Source: Sphaerisporangium sp. TRM90804
GTDB taxonomy: Bacteria > Actinomycetota > Actinomycetes > Streptosporangiales > Streptosporangiaceae
Length of the DNA: 64,000 nt
Assembly (NCBI RefSeq): GCF_029846175.1
Contig: NZ_JARWAC010000005.1
Coordinates: 1-64,000 of the forward strand
Reading direction: 5' to 3'
Made by a program: the position numbers and the translations under genes
Shown: piece by piece, positions 43,827 to 53,813 of the stretch
Numbering within the stretch: position 1 is the first letter of the stretch
How the letters are laid out: each line of letters starts with the position of its first letter
The notes under the pieces: generated by a model
Told to the model about the DNA's origin: nothing
Seen by the model: the letters and a program-made list of their open reading frames with translations, nothing else
The model's database searches: none

Positions 43827-45403
43827 CGTCCTCTCGGGCCGCCGGCCGCGGGGTCGTGGGCCGGGTGCAGATCGCCCACGGCGCGCACGCGGACGCGGAC
43901 GGCGTTGCCGGGCAGGTAGGGCACGTGCACCTCCTCCATCTCGACGATCTCGACGCTGCCGGCGGTGGCCCCGGCGGCGAGGGACCGTTCGACGGCCTCC
44001 TGCCGCGCCTCCTCCAGCACCTCCTCACGGGTCCGCTCGCCCGTGAGGGCGTACAGCCGGTCGACCTCTCCCCCGATCTGGCCGATGGCGGCGCCGATGG
44101 CGTTGGCCACCGCGTGGTGCTCGGGCCGGTGGATCCGCGCCCCGCCGGGCAGGACGTCCGGGACGAGCACGCCGCCGCCGCCCACGACGACCACCGGCAG
44201 CGGCGCGGGCGAGGTGCGCATCTGGTCGACCCGGTCGGCCACCCGCGTCGCCATCTCGGCGATGCCGTCCCGCACCAGGTGCGTGTCCAGGCCCCGGACC
44301 AGGCCGCGGTCGCCGATGTCGGCCAGGCCCCCGGCCACGGCGAGATCGGTGGCGGTCAGCACCTCGCCGCCGAACACCAGAGCCCGGCTCGTCAGCTCGT
44401 AGCCGACGCTGTCGGGCCCGATGCGCGGCGGAGCGCCGGGCACGACCCGGCTGCCCCCGCCGAGGCCGATGCTCAGGATGTCGGGCATCCGGAAGTTGGT
44501 GCGCACCCCGCCGATGTCCACCTCTCCGGTCGCCTGGCGCGGGTAGCCGCCGGTGAGCACGCCCACGTCGGTGGTGGTGCCACCGATGTCGACGACCGCG
44601 CAGTCGGCTCGCCCGGCCAGGAACGCGGCGCCGCGCATGGAGTTGGTCGGCCCGGAGGCGAACGTCCGCACCGGATAGCGGCGGGTGTACCGGGCGTCCA
44701 TCAGCGTGCCGTCGTTCTGCGACAGGTAGAGCGGCGCGTCCACCCCGACCGCGCGCAGGGCCGCGGTGAACGCGTCGACGATCTCTTCGGCCAGCTCGCG
44801 CAGGCAGGCGTTGACGATCGTCGCGTTCTCGCGTTCGAGGAGCCCGATGCGGCCGATCTCGTGCGACATGCTGACGTGCAGCCGCGGCAGCCGCTCCAGC
44901 AGCAGCGCGGCTGCCCGCTCCTCGAAGTCGTGGCTGACCGGGGAGAACACCGAGGAGATGGCCACGGTGGTGATGTCCTCGTCGTGCAGGTGCTCGGCCA
45001 CCCGTTCCAGCTCGGCGGGCCTGAGCGGGGAGATCTCGCGGCCGTCGAACTCCACCCCGCCGTGGCACAGGTGGACGCTCGGCCGGATCGCCTCGACCAG
45101 CCGGCCGGGCCAGCCGACGGTGGGCGGCAGCGCGGCGGTGGCGGGCAGCGCCAGCCGGACGACGGCGGTGCGGGCGAGCCCGCGCCCGGTCACCAGCGCG
45201 TTGGTGAAGTGCGTGGTGCCGATCATGACGGCGCCGACCTCGTCGTGGCGGGCGCCGGAGGAGGCCAGCAGCCGGCGCAGGGCGGTGACGACGCCCGTGG
45301 TGACGTCGCCCGTGGTGGGGGTCTTGACCGTGGCGACGACGGCGTCGGCGTTCATCAGCACGGCGTCGGTGTGGGTGCCTCCCACGTCGATCCCTACACG
45401 CAT
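43823..45403 (-). CDS. Hydantoinase/oxoprolinase family protein (HyuA-like)
   Basis: A 526-residue ATP-dependent amidohydrolase of the HyuA/OplA family. It has the actin-like phosphate-1 loop 'RVGIDVGGTHTDAVLMNADA', 'GTTHFTNALVTGRG', the central 'RTFASGPTNSMRGAAFL', and a second actin-like motif 'CAVVDIGGTTTDVGVLTGG'. Length fits the short HyuA form that works with DUF917. 'gaggag' precedes the ATG by eight bases. It lies between a NCS1-type permease (16 bases upstream) and DUF917 (overlapping), a recurrent operon for uptake and ring-opening of hydantoin-like compounds. Confidence 0.88.
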   Translation of the reverse strand: MRVGIDVGGTHTDAVLMNADAVVATVKTPTTGDVTTGVVTALRRLLASSGARHDEVGAVMIGTTHFTNALVTGRGLARTAVVRLALPATAALPPTVGWPGRLVEAIRPSVHLCHGGVEFDGREISPLRPAELERVAEHLHDEDITTVAISSVFSPVSHDFEERAAALLLERLPRLHVSMSHEIGRIGLLERENATIVNACLRELAEEIVDAFTAALRAVGVDAPLYLSQNDGTLMDARYTRRYPVRTFASGPTNSMRGAAFLAGRADCAVVDIGGTTTDVGVLTGGYPRQATGEVDIGGVRTNFRMPDILSIGLGGGSRVVPGAPPRIGPDSVGYELTSRALVFGGEVLTATDLAVAGGLADIGDRGLVRGLDTHLVRDGIAEMATRVADRVDQMRTSPAPLPVVVVGGGGVLVPDVLPGGARIHRPEHHAVANAIGAAIGQIGGEVDRLYALTGERTREEVLEEARQEAVERSLAAGATAGSVEIVEMEEVHVPYLPGNAVRVRVRAVGDLHPAHDPAAGGPRGR

Positions 45404-45419
45404 GGGCGTACTCCTCGGC

Positions 45420-46769
45420 TCAGCGCGCGGCGGGGGTGTCTGCGCCCTCCGGGACGGATGGCCGGTCGGCGGCGATCAGCCCGGCCCGGCCCGCCGCGAC
45501 GTAGGCGACGAAGGCGACCGCCAGCGCGTTGAGCGCCGGGACGCCCCAGGTGACGAACTTGCCGACCAGCGCGGCGCCGAGCCATACGACCAGCGCGGCC
45601 GGGACGACGGCGGGGGCGCTCGCCGGCAGCGTGCCGGTCCGGCGGGACTCCTCCAGCGCGGGGCGCCAACGGCGGACGACGTAGTACTCCGCCACCATGA
45701 TCCCGGCGACCGGCGGGATGGCGACGCCCAGCAGGACGAGGAAGTCGATCAGGTGGTCCAGGATGCCGGCCGCCGCCAGCGTGGTGCCGACGGCGCCGAG
45801 CACGACGGTGACCAGGGGGCGGCTGACCCGCACGCCGAACGCGGTCTCCAGCGTGTTGGTCATGCCCAGCCCGGCCGAGTACAGGTTCCAGTCGTTGATC
45901 TTCAAGGTGGCGGTGACGAGCACCAGCGTGCCCACGGCCCCGGAGGTCGTGGTGACGATCGCGATCACGTCCCCGGTGCGCAGGGCGTGCGCCAGCAGCA
46001 CGCCCACCAGGGCGATCACGTACTCCCCCAGCGTGATGCCGAGAACGGTCTGCTTGACGACGTCGGCGACGCTGCGGTTCATCCGGCACATGTCAGGCGA
46101 GATCACCGCACCGACGATGAACCCGCCGGCCACCAGGGTCGTCGCCTGGGCCAGGTCGAGCGGCGGCCCGGGCGGGGCGGACGCGACCAGCGCGCTCAGG
46201 GACTGCTTCGACAGCTCCACCGTGATGGCCCACCCGGCCAGCACGAGGAACGCGGGGACGGTGATCCAGGCCAGCCACGCCATCCCCCGGAACCCGTGCA
46301 CCACCACGGCGGTGACGACGAGGCCGGCGAGCACCGACCACACCCACACCGGAGGCCCGCCCAGCAGGGAGGACAGCCCGGACGCCAGGACGGCCGACTG
46401 CACGCCGAACCAGCCCAGCAGCGCGACCGCCACCACCACGCCGACGACGCCGGCGCCGTAGCGGCCGAACCCGGCCCACCGGGCCAGCACCGTGGTGGAC
46501 AGGCCCTCCCGCATCCCCGCGACGCCGACGGCGATCGCCACGACCTCCAGGATCACCGCGCCGAGGGTGATGGCGAGCACCGCGTCCCAGAAGCGCATGC
46601 CCATGCCCAGGGTGGCGCCGAGCAGGAACTGCGACAGCGCGCTCAGCATGCCGAAGCGCTGCACGGCGACGGTCCACCAGCCGTACCGGGCCGAGGGCGG
46701 CACCCGTTCGAGAGCGTAGTCGTCGTGGCCGAGTTTCACGCCTGGTGGTTGGACCGCCGAATCAGGCAT
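45420..46769 (-). CDS. NCS1 family cytosine/hydantoin-type permease
   Basis: A 449-residue membrane protein with about 12 helices of the CodB/NCS1 family: 'ALERVPPSARYGWWTVAVQRFG' (partial) at the N-terminus, 'GWFGVQSAVLASGLSSLLG', 'SPDMCRMNRSVADVV' and 'KINDWNLYSAGLGMTN', the substrate-site regions of the family. It probably imports a hydantoin, cytosine or related N-heterocycle for the HyuA-DUF917 pair encoded just downstream. 'gaggag' ribosome site. A 148-base gap with possible promoter separates it from the TSUP gene. Confidence 0.9.
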   Translation of the reverse strand: MPDSAVQPPGVKLGHDDYALERVPPSARYGWWTVAVQRFGMLSALSQFLLGATLGMGMRFWDAVLAITLGAVILEVVAIAVGVAGMREGLSTTVLARWAGFGRYGAGVVGVVVAVALLGWFGVQSAVLASGLSSLLGGPPVWVWSVLAGLVVTAVVVHGFRGMAWLAWITVPAFLVLAGWAITVELSKQSLSALVASAPPGPPLDLAQATTLVAGGFIVGAVISPDMCRMNRSVADVVKQTVLGITLGEYVIALVGVLLAHALRTGDVIAIVTTTSGAVGTLVLVTATLKINDWNLYSAGLGMTNTLETAFGVRVSRPLVTVVLGAVGTTLAAAGILDHLIDFLVLLGVAIPPVAGIMVAEYYVVRRWRPALEESRRTGTLPASAPAVVPAALVVWLGAALVGKFVTWGVPALNALAVAFVAYVAAGRAGLIAADRPSVPEGADTPAAR

Positions 46770-46917
46770 CCGCCGTCTCCTCGATGATCAGCCGGGTCTG
46801 GAATGACGGTAAATGCGCGACGGCCGGTTTGGAAGAGGCGGAATTGACCGAGGTGAACGCACAATCGGGTGGTCAGCACGGTGATGCGGCGTTCGGCGGA
46901 CCGGGCGGCGTCAGAAG

Positions 46918-47655
46918 TCAGAACAGGAGGCGGAGGGCGGCCAGGAAGGTGAGGGCCAGGGTGACACGTTCGAACCACGTTCTGTTGATGTGGGCGACGG
47001 CCACGCGGCCGGCGGCGGCGCCCGCCAGGACGGCGGGGGCGGTGACCGCGGCGAAGGCCAGGCCGGCGGGGGTGATGAGGCCCAGGGCGATGCTGAAGGG
47101 GAGCTTGAAGACGTTGATGGTCAGGAAGAACCAGGCGCTGGTGCCGAGGAAGCCGAGCACGGGTAAGCCCGCGGCCAGCAGGTAGAGCGCCATGATCGGG
47201 CCGGCGGCGTTGGCGGTCATGGTGGCGAAGCCGGAGAAGACGCCCGCCAGGGCGGCCACCGCGCGGTGGCCGGCCAGGGAGGCGTCCGGGCCGCGGCGGC
47301 GGTTCCAGAAGTGGACGGCGAGGATGATCAGCAGGATCGCGCCGATGAGGCGCCTCATCTGGGCGTCGTCCACCCAGCGGACGACGACGGCGCCCGCCAC
47401 CACTCCGGCGGCCACCCAGGGGAAGAGCCGCAGCAGCCGGGGCCAGTCGGCGTGGCCGCGGTAGGAGGCCACGGCGACCACGTCGCCCAGCAGGAGCAGG
47501 GGCAGGAGCACGCCCGTGGAGCTCTTGGTGGGCAGCACCAGGGCGAACAGGGCGATGGCGATCGTCCCGGCGCCGGACACCCCGGTCTTGGAGAAGCCGA
47601 CGAGGAAGAGCGACCCGACCAGCACCGCCCACTCCCCGGCGGCGAGGGACGGCAT
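46918..47655 (-). CDS. TSUP (TauE/SafE) family exporter
   Basis: A 245-residue protein with about eight membrane helices and the TauE/SafE pattern: 'LFLVGFSKTGVSGAGTIAIA' near the N-terminus and the second-half repeat 'GVFSGFATMTANAAGPIMAL'. TSUP proteins move sulfite, sulfoacetate, thiosulfate or other organosulfur anions. It is upstream of, and in line with, the permease-HyuA-DUF917 operon, which may link it to sulfur released by a thiohydantoin desulfurase. It follows the 187-aa unknown gene by 28 bases, so those two are probably co-transcribed. Confidence 0.85.
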   Translation of the reverse strand: MPSLAAGEWAVLVGSLFLVGFSKTGVSGAGTIAIALFALVLPTKSSTGVLLPLLLLGDVVAVASYRGHADWPRLLRLFPWVAAGVVAGAVVVRWVDDAQMRRLIGAILLIILAVHFWNRRRGPDASLAGHRAVAALAGVFSGFATMTANAAGPIMALYLLAAGLPVLGFLGTSAWFFLTINVFKLPFSIALGLITPAGLAFAAVTAPAVLAGAAAGRVAVAHINRTWFERVTLALTFLAALRLLF

Positions 47656-47683
47656 CAGCCTCGCCCGGCCGCGTGCGCGCGGG

Positions 47684-48247
47684 TCATGTCTTCCGGTGCT
47701 CGTCCGGCGCGTCCTCGGGTGGCGCGGCGCCGGGCTCGCCCGGCGAGAGCCGCGGGCCCTGCCCGCCGTGGGGATCGGCGGCCGTAGGGTCGCCGGCCTC
47801 GTCCAGGGAGAGCTGCTCGCCCCCCTCCACCTGAGGCTCGCCGGGCGGGCCGGCCGGAGCGTCCTCGGGCGGCTCGGCGGGCACGGTCTCCGGCGAGGGG
47901 GGCGCGGGGTCGGGCTCTTCCTGTTCGGCCTGGGGGTCGAAGCAGACGAAACCGTGCCGTTCGGCCAGCTCCAGGACGGCCCGGCAGATCTCGCCCGCCC
48001 GGGGGAAGACGATGGACATCACCACGAAGTCGTCGCCGACCGTCAGCGGCGTGGCCCACGGCGAGGTCTCGTAGTCGGCGTCGGGCAGGTCGGGGTAGGC
48101 GCGCGTCAGCGCGTCGTAGAAGGCACTCACCTCCGGGGCCGGTTCGGCCTCCGGGTGGGCGCCGGCGCGCCATTCCACGTACTTGCGCGCCGCCTCCTCC
48201 GGCGTGAGGGGCGTGCGTGCGTACCAGACCCCGAGATCGACACTCAC
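47684..48247 (-). CDS. Unknown 187-aa protein with acidic Pro-rich tail
   Basis: Residues 1-105 form a small alpha/beta domain ('SVDLGVWYARTPLTPEEAAR', 'SPWATPLTVGDDFVVMSIVF', 'ICRAVLELAERHGFVCFDP'), of a kind seen in many actinomycete hypothetical proteins. The last ~75 residues are a disordered Glu/Pro/Gly-rich tail. The GTG at 48247 has 'gcgagga' upstream. No function can be given. It precedes the TSUP exporter gene by 28 bases. Confidence 0.65.
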   Translation of the reverse strand: MSVDLGVWYARTPLTPEEAARKYVEWRAGAHPEAEPAPEVSAFYDALTRAYPDLPDADYETSPWATPLTVGDDFVVMSIVFPRAGEICRAVLELAERHGFVCFDPQAEQEEPDPAPPSPETVPAEPPEDAPAGPPGEPQVEGGEQLSLDEAGDPTAADPHGGQGPRLSPGEPGAAPPEDAPDEHRKT

Positions 48248-48320
48248 GGACGTCCTCGCCTTCCGACGACGGTGTTCCCGGCTGTCGGATCTTACGGGGC
48301 GCGGGACTCCACATGATCCC

Positions 48321-49328
48321 TCAGCGGAACAGGCCGCTGTAGGCGTTCAGCGCGGGCTGCCCGCCGAGGTGGGCGTACAGGACGTTGGACTCGCGCGGGA
48401 TCTCGCCGCCGCGGATCAGTCCGATCAGCCCGGCCATCGACTTGCCCTCGTAGACCGGATCGAGGATGACCCCCTCCAGACCGCCGGTGAGCCGGATCGC
48501 CTCCATGGTGGAGTCGACGGGGATGCCGTAGCGGTCCCCCGCCCAGCCGGACAGGACGCTGATCTCGTCGTCGCGCAGGTCGCGGCCGAGGCCGATCAGC
48601 TCGGCGGTGCCGCGGGCGATCCTCTCGACCTGGGCGCGGGTCTCCTCCGGCTTCGCCGAGGCGTCGATGCCCAGGACGCGGCGGGGCCGGTCCTGGCCGG
48701 CGAAGCCCGCGACCATGCCGGCGTGGGTGCTGCCGGTGACGGTGCAGACCACGATCGTGTCGAAGAAGACGCCGAGCTCGCGCTCCTGCTCCTGGACCTC
48801 CCCGGCCCAGCCCGCGAAGCCGAGCCCGCCGAGCGGGTGGTCGGACGCGCCGGCCGGGATCGCGTACGGCGTGCCCCCGGCGGCCCTGACCTCCTCCAGC
48901 GCCCGGTTCCAGCTGTCCTTGACGCCGATGCCGAAGCCGGCGTCGACCAGCTCGACGTGGGCGCCCATGACGCGCGACAGCAGGATGTTGCCCACCTTGT
49001 CGTTGACCGGGTCGGGCCAGTCGACCCACGACTCCTGGACCAGCCGGGCCTTCAGCCCCACCTTGGCCGCCACGGCGGCCACCTGCCGGGTGTGGTTGGA
49101 CTGCACGCCGCCGATGGTCACCAGCGTGTCCGCCCCCTGCCGCAGCGCGTCGGGGACGAGGTACTCCAGCTTGCGGGTCTTGTTGCCGCCGAACGCGAGC
49201 CCGCTGTTGCAGTCGTCACGCTTGGCCCAGATACGGGCGCCTCCGAGGTGCGCGCTCAGCCGGTCGAGCGGGTGAACGGGGCTCGGGCCGAAGAGCAGGG
49301 GGTAACGGTCGAAGTCACTCAGAGGCAT
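48321..49328 (-). CDS. acdS: 1-aminocyclopropane-1-carboxylate (ACC) deaminase
   Basis: A 335-residue PLP enzyme; ACC deaminases are about 338. The PLP lysine sits in '[11 protein letters not shown]' (K50), the catalytic Ser in 'GGVQSNHTR' (S77), and the ACC-deaminase-specific Tyr-Glu pair in '[14 protein letters not shown]', which separates it from D-cysteine desulfhydrases. It converts ACC, the ethylene precursor of plants, to 2-oxobutyrate and ammonia, so the organism may live with plants. The ATG at 49328 has 'gggag' five bases upstream; an upstream 20-codon extension is excluded. No AcdR-type regulator is adjacent. Confidence 0.9.
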   Translation of the reverse strand: MPLSDFDRYPLLFGPSPVHPLDRLSAHLGGARIWAKRDDCNSGLAFGGNKTRKLEYLVPDALRQGADTLVTIGGVQSNHTRQVAAVAAKVGLKARLVQESWVDWPDPVNDKVGNILLSRVMGAHVELVDAGFGIGVKDSWNRALEEVRAAGGTPYAIPAGASDHPLGGLGFAGWAGEVQEQERELGVFFDTIVVCTVTGSTHAGMVAGFAGQDRPRRVLGIDASAKPEETRAQVERIARGTAELIGLGRDLRDDEISVLSGWAGDRYGIPVDSTMEAIRLTGGLEGVILDPVYEGKSMAGLIGLIRGGEIPRESNVLYAHLGGQPALNAYSGLFR

Positions 49329-49422
49329 GCGGGCTCCCGGGTTCTGTGCGATGACGGCCGGCGCGGCGGCCCTGCCCACATTAGGCATATGTCCGCCAAT
49401 GCCGGAATGGCGCAGTCGGGCC

Positions 49423-50826
49423 TCACGCCGCCCGGCGCAGGGGCGAGAGGTAGATGGGCAGCCAGCTCAACGCCATGATCACAGCCCCGGCGCCGATCGC
49501 GGCGCGGACGCCCGCCGCCTCGCCGAGCAGCCCGGCCAGCAGCGCCCCCGCCCCCACCGCACCCGTCAGGATCAGGCGCATGGTGGCGTTCATCCGGCCG
49601 AGCATCGGGTCGGGCGTGATCCGCTGGCGGAAGCTGACCAGCAGCACGTTGTTGACGCCGGTGCGGAAGGTGAGCACCAGCCAGGCCGCCGCGGCGAGCC
49701 AGAGCAGCGGGCCGTGGCTCATCAGCGGGAGGAAGAGCGCCGCCGGCGCGGTGACCACGCCGGCCAGCCAGGTGGCCCGGCCCGTTCCCAGCCGCCGTCC
49801 GATGCGGTGGGCCAGCGCCGACCCGGCGAGCGTGCCCAGCCCGCCGGTGGCCAGGAAAGCGCCGTACACCCAGGCGGGATGGCCGAGCTGCCCCACCAGC
49901 AGCACCGGCAGCAGCACCGAGCAGAGCGGGAAGGCGAGGTTGACCATCGCCCCCTGCACGGCGATGGCGAGCAGCACGCGGTCACCGAGGACGAAGCGGA
50001 TCCCCTCGGCGATCTGAGGTCCGAGCCGATCGGCCGGCTCACGCGAGCGACCCGTTCCCCGCCGGCCCTTCCCCCGGCCCCCCGGCCCCGTAACCGGCCC
50101 GGGCGATACGGTCTCCGGAACGGACGGTGGGACGGTCTCCGGGACGGACGGCGGCCCGGGCGCCGGGCCGGCCGGCGGTCCGGGCGCCGGGCCGGCCGGC
50201 GGTCCGGGCGCCGGGGCGGCCGGCGGTCCGGTCTCCGGGTCGCGGAGCGTCCGCAGCAGCCAGGCCGACCACAGGTAGGTCGCGGCGTCGAGCAGGATCG
50301 CGAGCGACGCGCCCGTGAGCTGCGCCAGCACCCCGGCCAGGCTCCTGCCCGAGACGTCCATGGCCGCCGCGGTGGCGACCAGCGCCGAGTTGGCCTCGGG
50401 CAGCCGGTCGCGGCCCACCAGGTGCGGCAGCAGGCTCTGCGCGGCGACGTCGAAGAGCAGGCCTCCCGCGCCCACGGCGACGGCCACCAGGTAGAGCTGC
50501 GGCATCGTCAGCGCGCCGGCCCACCAGGCGACCGGCACCGAGCCCAGGACGACGGCGCGGACGAGGTCGGCCGCGATCATCAACCGGCGACGCCGGGTCC
50601 GGTCCACCCAGGTTCCGACGGGCAGCCCGACGAGGAGCACCACGAGTGTGCCCAGGGCGCTGAGCAGGCCCACCTCGCCCGGCCCGGCGCCGAGCGCGGT
50701 CACGGCCAGCAGGGGCAGCGCCACCACCGACACCTGGCTGCCGAACTGGCTCACCGCGGCGGCCAGGTAGAGGGCGCGGAAGTCCTGCCCGCGCAGCAGA
50801 GGGGTTGCCGTCACGGCGCCCACCAT
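49423..50826 (-). CDS. MFS transporter
   Basis: A 467-residue major facilitator with about 12 membrane helices in two halves. The A-motif region reads '[20 protein letters not shown]'. The central cytoplasmic loop (about 213-265) is a Pro/Gly/Ala repeat tract ('GPPAGPAP' units, then 'PPSVPETV' twice). Layout matches the enterobactin-exporter (EntS)-like group. The ATG at 50826 starts the first helix; a 58-codon extension is a shadow of the divergent gene. It is divergent from an ArsR-type regulator 48 bases away, which most likely represses it. Confidence 0.86.
   Translation of the reverse strand: MVGAVTATPLLRGQDFRALYLAAAVSQFGSQVSVVALPLLAVTALGAGPGEVGLLSALGTLVVLLVGLPVGTWVDRTRRRRLMIAADLVRAVVLGSVPVAWWAGALTMPQLYLVAVAVGAGGLLFDVAAQSLLPHLVGRDRLPEANSALVATAAAMDVSGRSLAGVLAQLTGASLAILLDAATYLWSAWLLRTLRDPETGPPAAPAPGPPAGPAPGPPAGPAPGPPSVPETVPPSVPETVSPGPVTGPGGRGKGRRGTGRSREPADRLGPQIAEGIRFVLGDRVLLAIAVQGAMVNLAFPLCSVLLPVLLVGQLGHPAWVYGAFLATGGLGTLAGSALAHRIGRRLGTGRATWLAGVVTAPAALFLPLMSHGPLLWLAAAAWLVLTFRTGVNNVLLVSFRQRITPDPMLGRMNATMRLILTGAVGAGALLAGLLGEAAGVRAAIGAGAVIMALSWLPIYLSPLRRAA
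50157..50235. repeat. In-gene tandem repeat in MFS linker
   Basis: About three copies of a 24-bp unit 'ccgggcgccgggccggccggcggt' (one base changed in the last) encode the GPPAGPAP repeats of the MFS central loop. In-frame unit length lets copy number vary without loss of function. Confidence 0.7.
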
Positions 50827-50874
50827 GCTGACATGCCGGAGACATCCGCCAACGATTAAGGGAGGAACGAATCC

Positions 50875-51855
50875 GTGGCACCCCTGACGCTCGCCTTCAC
50901 CGCCCGCGACGTGGCCGCCACCCGGTTCGCGGTGTCCCCGTTGTGGGAGGTCGTGGCCGGCGTCCGCGTGCTCAAGGACCCGGCGGCGCACGCCGTGCAC
51001 CGTCCCTGGGCCGAGTGGGCGCGCGAGCGCCTGTCAGGCGTCGAGTGGGGCCTGCTGTCGGAGCTGGTGCCGGTGCCCACCCCGGCGATCGCCGGGTTCC
51101 TGTGCCCTCCGCCCTCGACCTCGGCGCCCGAGCTGGAGGTCGAGCTGGGCACGATGCTGGGCATGGCCGCCCTCGTACGCCCCTCGCTCGACCGGTGCCG
51201 CCCGGCCGGCGCACGGGTCGCGGAGCTGCGCGCCGACCCCGGACGCGGGCTGGAACGGCTGGCGGCCGAGATCCGCGGGTTCTGGGAGGCCGCGCTGGCG
51301 CCGCACTGGCCGCGGGTGCGCACGCTGCTCGACGGAGACGTGCTGCACCGGGCGCGACTCCTCGCGCGGGGCGGGCTGGCCGAGATGTTCGACGACCTGG
51401 CGCCGAACGTCCGGTGGCGGGAGGACACCCTGACCATCGAGCACCGGACGGCCACCGGCCCGCGCCCGCTGCGGGGCCGCGGCCTGTTGCTGGTCCCCTC
51501 CGCGTTCACCTGGCCGGACGTCTTCTCCGTCAGCACCGCGCCGTGGCAGCCCACCCTGCGGTACCCGCCGCGCGGGGTCGGCACGTTGTGGGAGCGCGAG
51601 CCGCGGGACGCGCCGCGGGCGCTGGCCGGCGTCCTTGGCCGCACCCGCGCCCTGCTGCTGGCGGAGTTGCACCAGCCGACCTCCACCAAGGAGCTCGCCC
51701 GGCGGACGGGCCTGTCGGAGGCGGGCGCGAACCAGCATCTCACCGCGCTGCGCCGGGCCGGGCTCGCCAGCGGACACCGTGCCGGCAGGCATGTCCTCTA
51801 CGCGCGCACGGCCGCCGCCGAGGCGCTGCTCGCCGCCGCCGCGTCCGGCCGGTGA
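50875..51855 (+). CDS. ArsR-type regulator with N-terminal DUF5937 domain
   Basis: A 326-residue protein. The N-terminal ~240 residues match the DUF5937-type region ('LAFTARDVAATRFAVSPLWE', 'RGRGLLLVPSAFTWPDVFSV'). The C-terminal winged helix reads 'LHQPTSTKELARRTGLSEAG' and 'NQHLTALRRAGLASGHRAGR'. Such proteins usually repress a divergent MFS exporter, as here. The GTG at 50875 follows 'gggaggaa'. Confidence 0.87.
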   Translation: MAPLTLAFTARDVAATRFAVSPLWEVVAGVRVLKDPAAHAVHRPWAEWARERLSGVEWGLLSELVPVPTPAIAGFLCPPPSTSAPELEVELGTMLGMAALVRPSLDRCRPAGARVAELRADPGRGLERLAAEIRGFWEAALAPHWPRVRTLLDGDVLHRARLLARGGLAEMFDDLAPNVRWREDTLTIEHRTATGPRPLRGRGLLLVPSAFTWPDVFSVSTAPWQPTLRYPPRGVGTLWEREPRDAPRALAGVLGRTRALLLAELHQPTSTKELARRTGLSEAGANQHLTALRRAGLASGHRAGRHVLYARTAAAEALLAAAASGR

Positions 51856-52197
51856 CGTCACCGGGGCCGGAATCCGTCGTGCCCGCGGTACCCGGAGAAA
51901 ATTATTTCCTTCCCCTTACGGCCCCTTACGCGGGGGCTTTATCGAAGCATCCGTTGCTAAAGTCGGCGGCCAGCCCATTCGGAATCGTCACACGGTCGCG
52001 GCGAACGGTCTTTCACGTAGATATCCGATGAGCGGCGGGCCATGAGGACAACGGCCCGCGAAGCTCCTGAGAAGGTCGGCCATATCGGGGACGAAACCGG
52101 CGGGCAGCGCCGGGTGGCCGAGCTCCACGACGATTTCCGCATGGTTCATTCCGTCACCCGCGACCGTTCTGCCCCTATCGTCCTTCCGGGAGCAACA
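51856..52197. other. Intergenic region with terminator and promoter of membrane protein
   Basis: About 340 bases. The first part is AT-richer and carries a 9-bp direct repeat 'ccccttacg' (51912-51920, 51922-51930) and the hairpin listed separately. From 52042 on the frame is open into the next gene but shows no conserved protein sequence. Nothing else is recognised. Confidence 0.45.
51921..51940 (+). terminator. Short intrinsic terminator after ArsR-type gene
   Basis: 'gcccc' (51921-51925) pairs with 'ggggc' (51933-51937), followed by 'ttta'. It is 66 bases after the regulator's stop codon. Confidence 0.4.
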
Positions 52198-52758
52198 ATG
52201 ACGTCCTTCCTGCGCTTCGGCGCCGTCAGCGGCCTGTTATGCGGCCTGTTCATCGCCCTGCCCGGGGCCATCGAGGTGTTCGCCGGCGAGACCGCGCCGA
52301 CGAGCTTCATGCTCGCCGTCTCCCCGGCGCTGGCCACCCCGCTGCTCACCGCCCTCTGGCTCGCCCAGCGGGCGCGTGACGAGCGGTTCGGCCTCGTCGC
52401 CTACGGCGTGAACCTCATCGGGCTCGGCCTGTTCGGCGGCGCGGCGTTCACCCTGAACCTCGCCCTGTTCTACCTCGACGAAGCCACGGTGCGCACCCTG
52501 CTGCAGGGCCCCACCCGCACGGCGCTGATCGGCAGCGCCGCCGTGTTCGCGATCGGGTCGGCCCTGTTCGCCGTCTCGATGGTGCGAGCCGGGGTGCACC
52601 CGCGCGTCCCCGCCGTGGCCTACGGCATCGCCCTGCCGCTGTTCGCGGTGCTCGCCCCGCTTCCCGACACCCCGTTGATCAGCCTCCTGCACGTCCTGGC
52701 CGGGCTCGTTCTCGTCTGGCTCGCGGTATCGCTGTGGTCGGCGGCCCGCACGGAGTAG
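52198..52758 (+). CDS. Unknown integral membrane protein
   Basis: A 186-residue protein that is almost all membrane: about six hydrophobic segments ('SGLLCGLFIALPGAIEVF', 'LAVSPALATPLLTALWLA', 'VNLIGLGLFGGAAFTLNLAL', and three more). The ATG at 52198 has 'gggag' upstream; a longer frame to 52042 lacks conserved sequence. No family is recognised. A strong terminator follows. Confidence 0.7.
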   Translation: MTSFLRFGAVSGLLCGLFIALPGAIEVFAGETAPTSFMLAVSPALATPLLTALWLAQRARDERFGLVAYGVNLIGLGLFGGAAFTLNLALFYLDEATVRTLLQGPTRTALIGSAAVFAIGSALFAVSMVRAGVHPRVPAVAYGIALPLFAVLAPLPDTPLISLLHVLAGLVLVWLAVSLWSAARTE

Positions 52759-52789
52759 CGTGCGTGCACGACGCCCCCGGAGAAGCCGA

Positions 52790-52818
52790 ACGGCCGGGCG
52801 CCCCAGGCGCCCGGCCGT
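52790..52818. terminator. Perfect 13-bp hairpin terminator between convergent genes
   Basis: 'acggccgggcgcc' (52790-52802) pairs with 'ggcgcccggccgt' (52806-52818) around a 3-base loop, between the membrane protein and the aldo/keto reductase. Confidence 0.7.
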
Positions 52819-52841
52819 CAGGCCGACAGGCGGTCAGGCGG

Positions 52842-53702
<861 letters not shown>

Positions 53703-53744
53703 GTGTTCCTCCTCAGAGAGGGTTTGTTACCCGAACCATTCTGC

Positions 53745-53808
53745 GCTCCGGCGCCCGGCGCCCCGCCACCGGCTCGACGCCGGCGGGTGCGGGCACGGGC
53801 GCCGGAGC
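53745..53808 (-). terminator. Long-loop hairpin terminator after SMP-30-like gene
   Basis: A perfect 13-bp stem, 'gctccggcgcccg' (53745-53757) with 'cgggcgccggagc' (53796-53808), encloses 38 bases. It lies just past the stop at 53814 of the minus-strand gene. Confidence 0.5.
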
Positions 53809-53813
53809 GAGGT

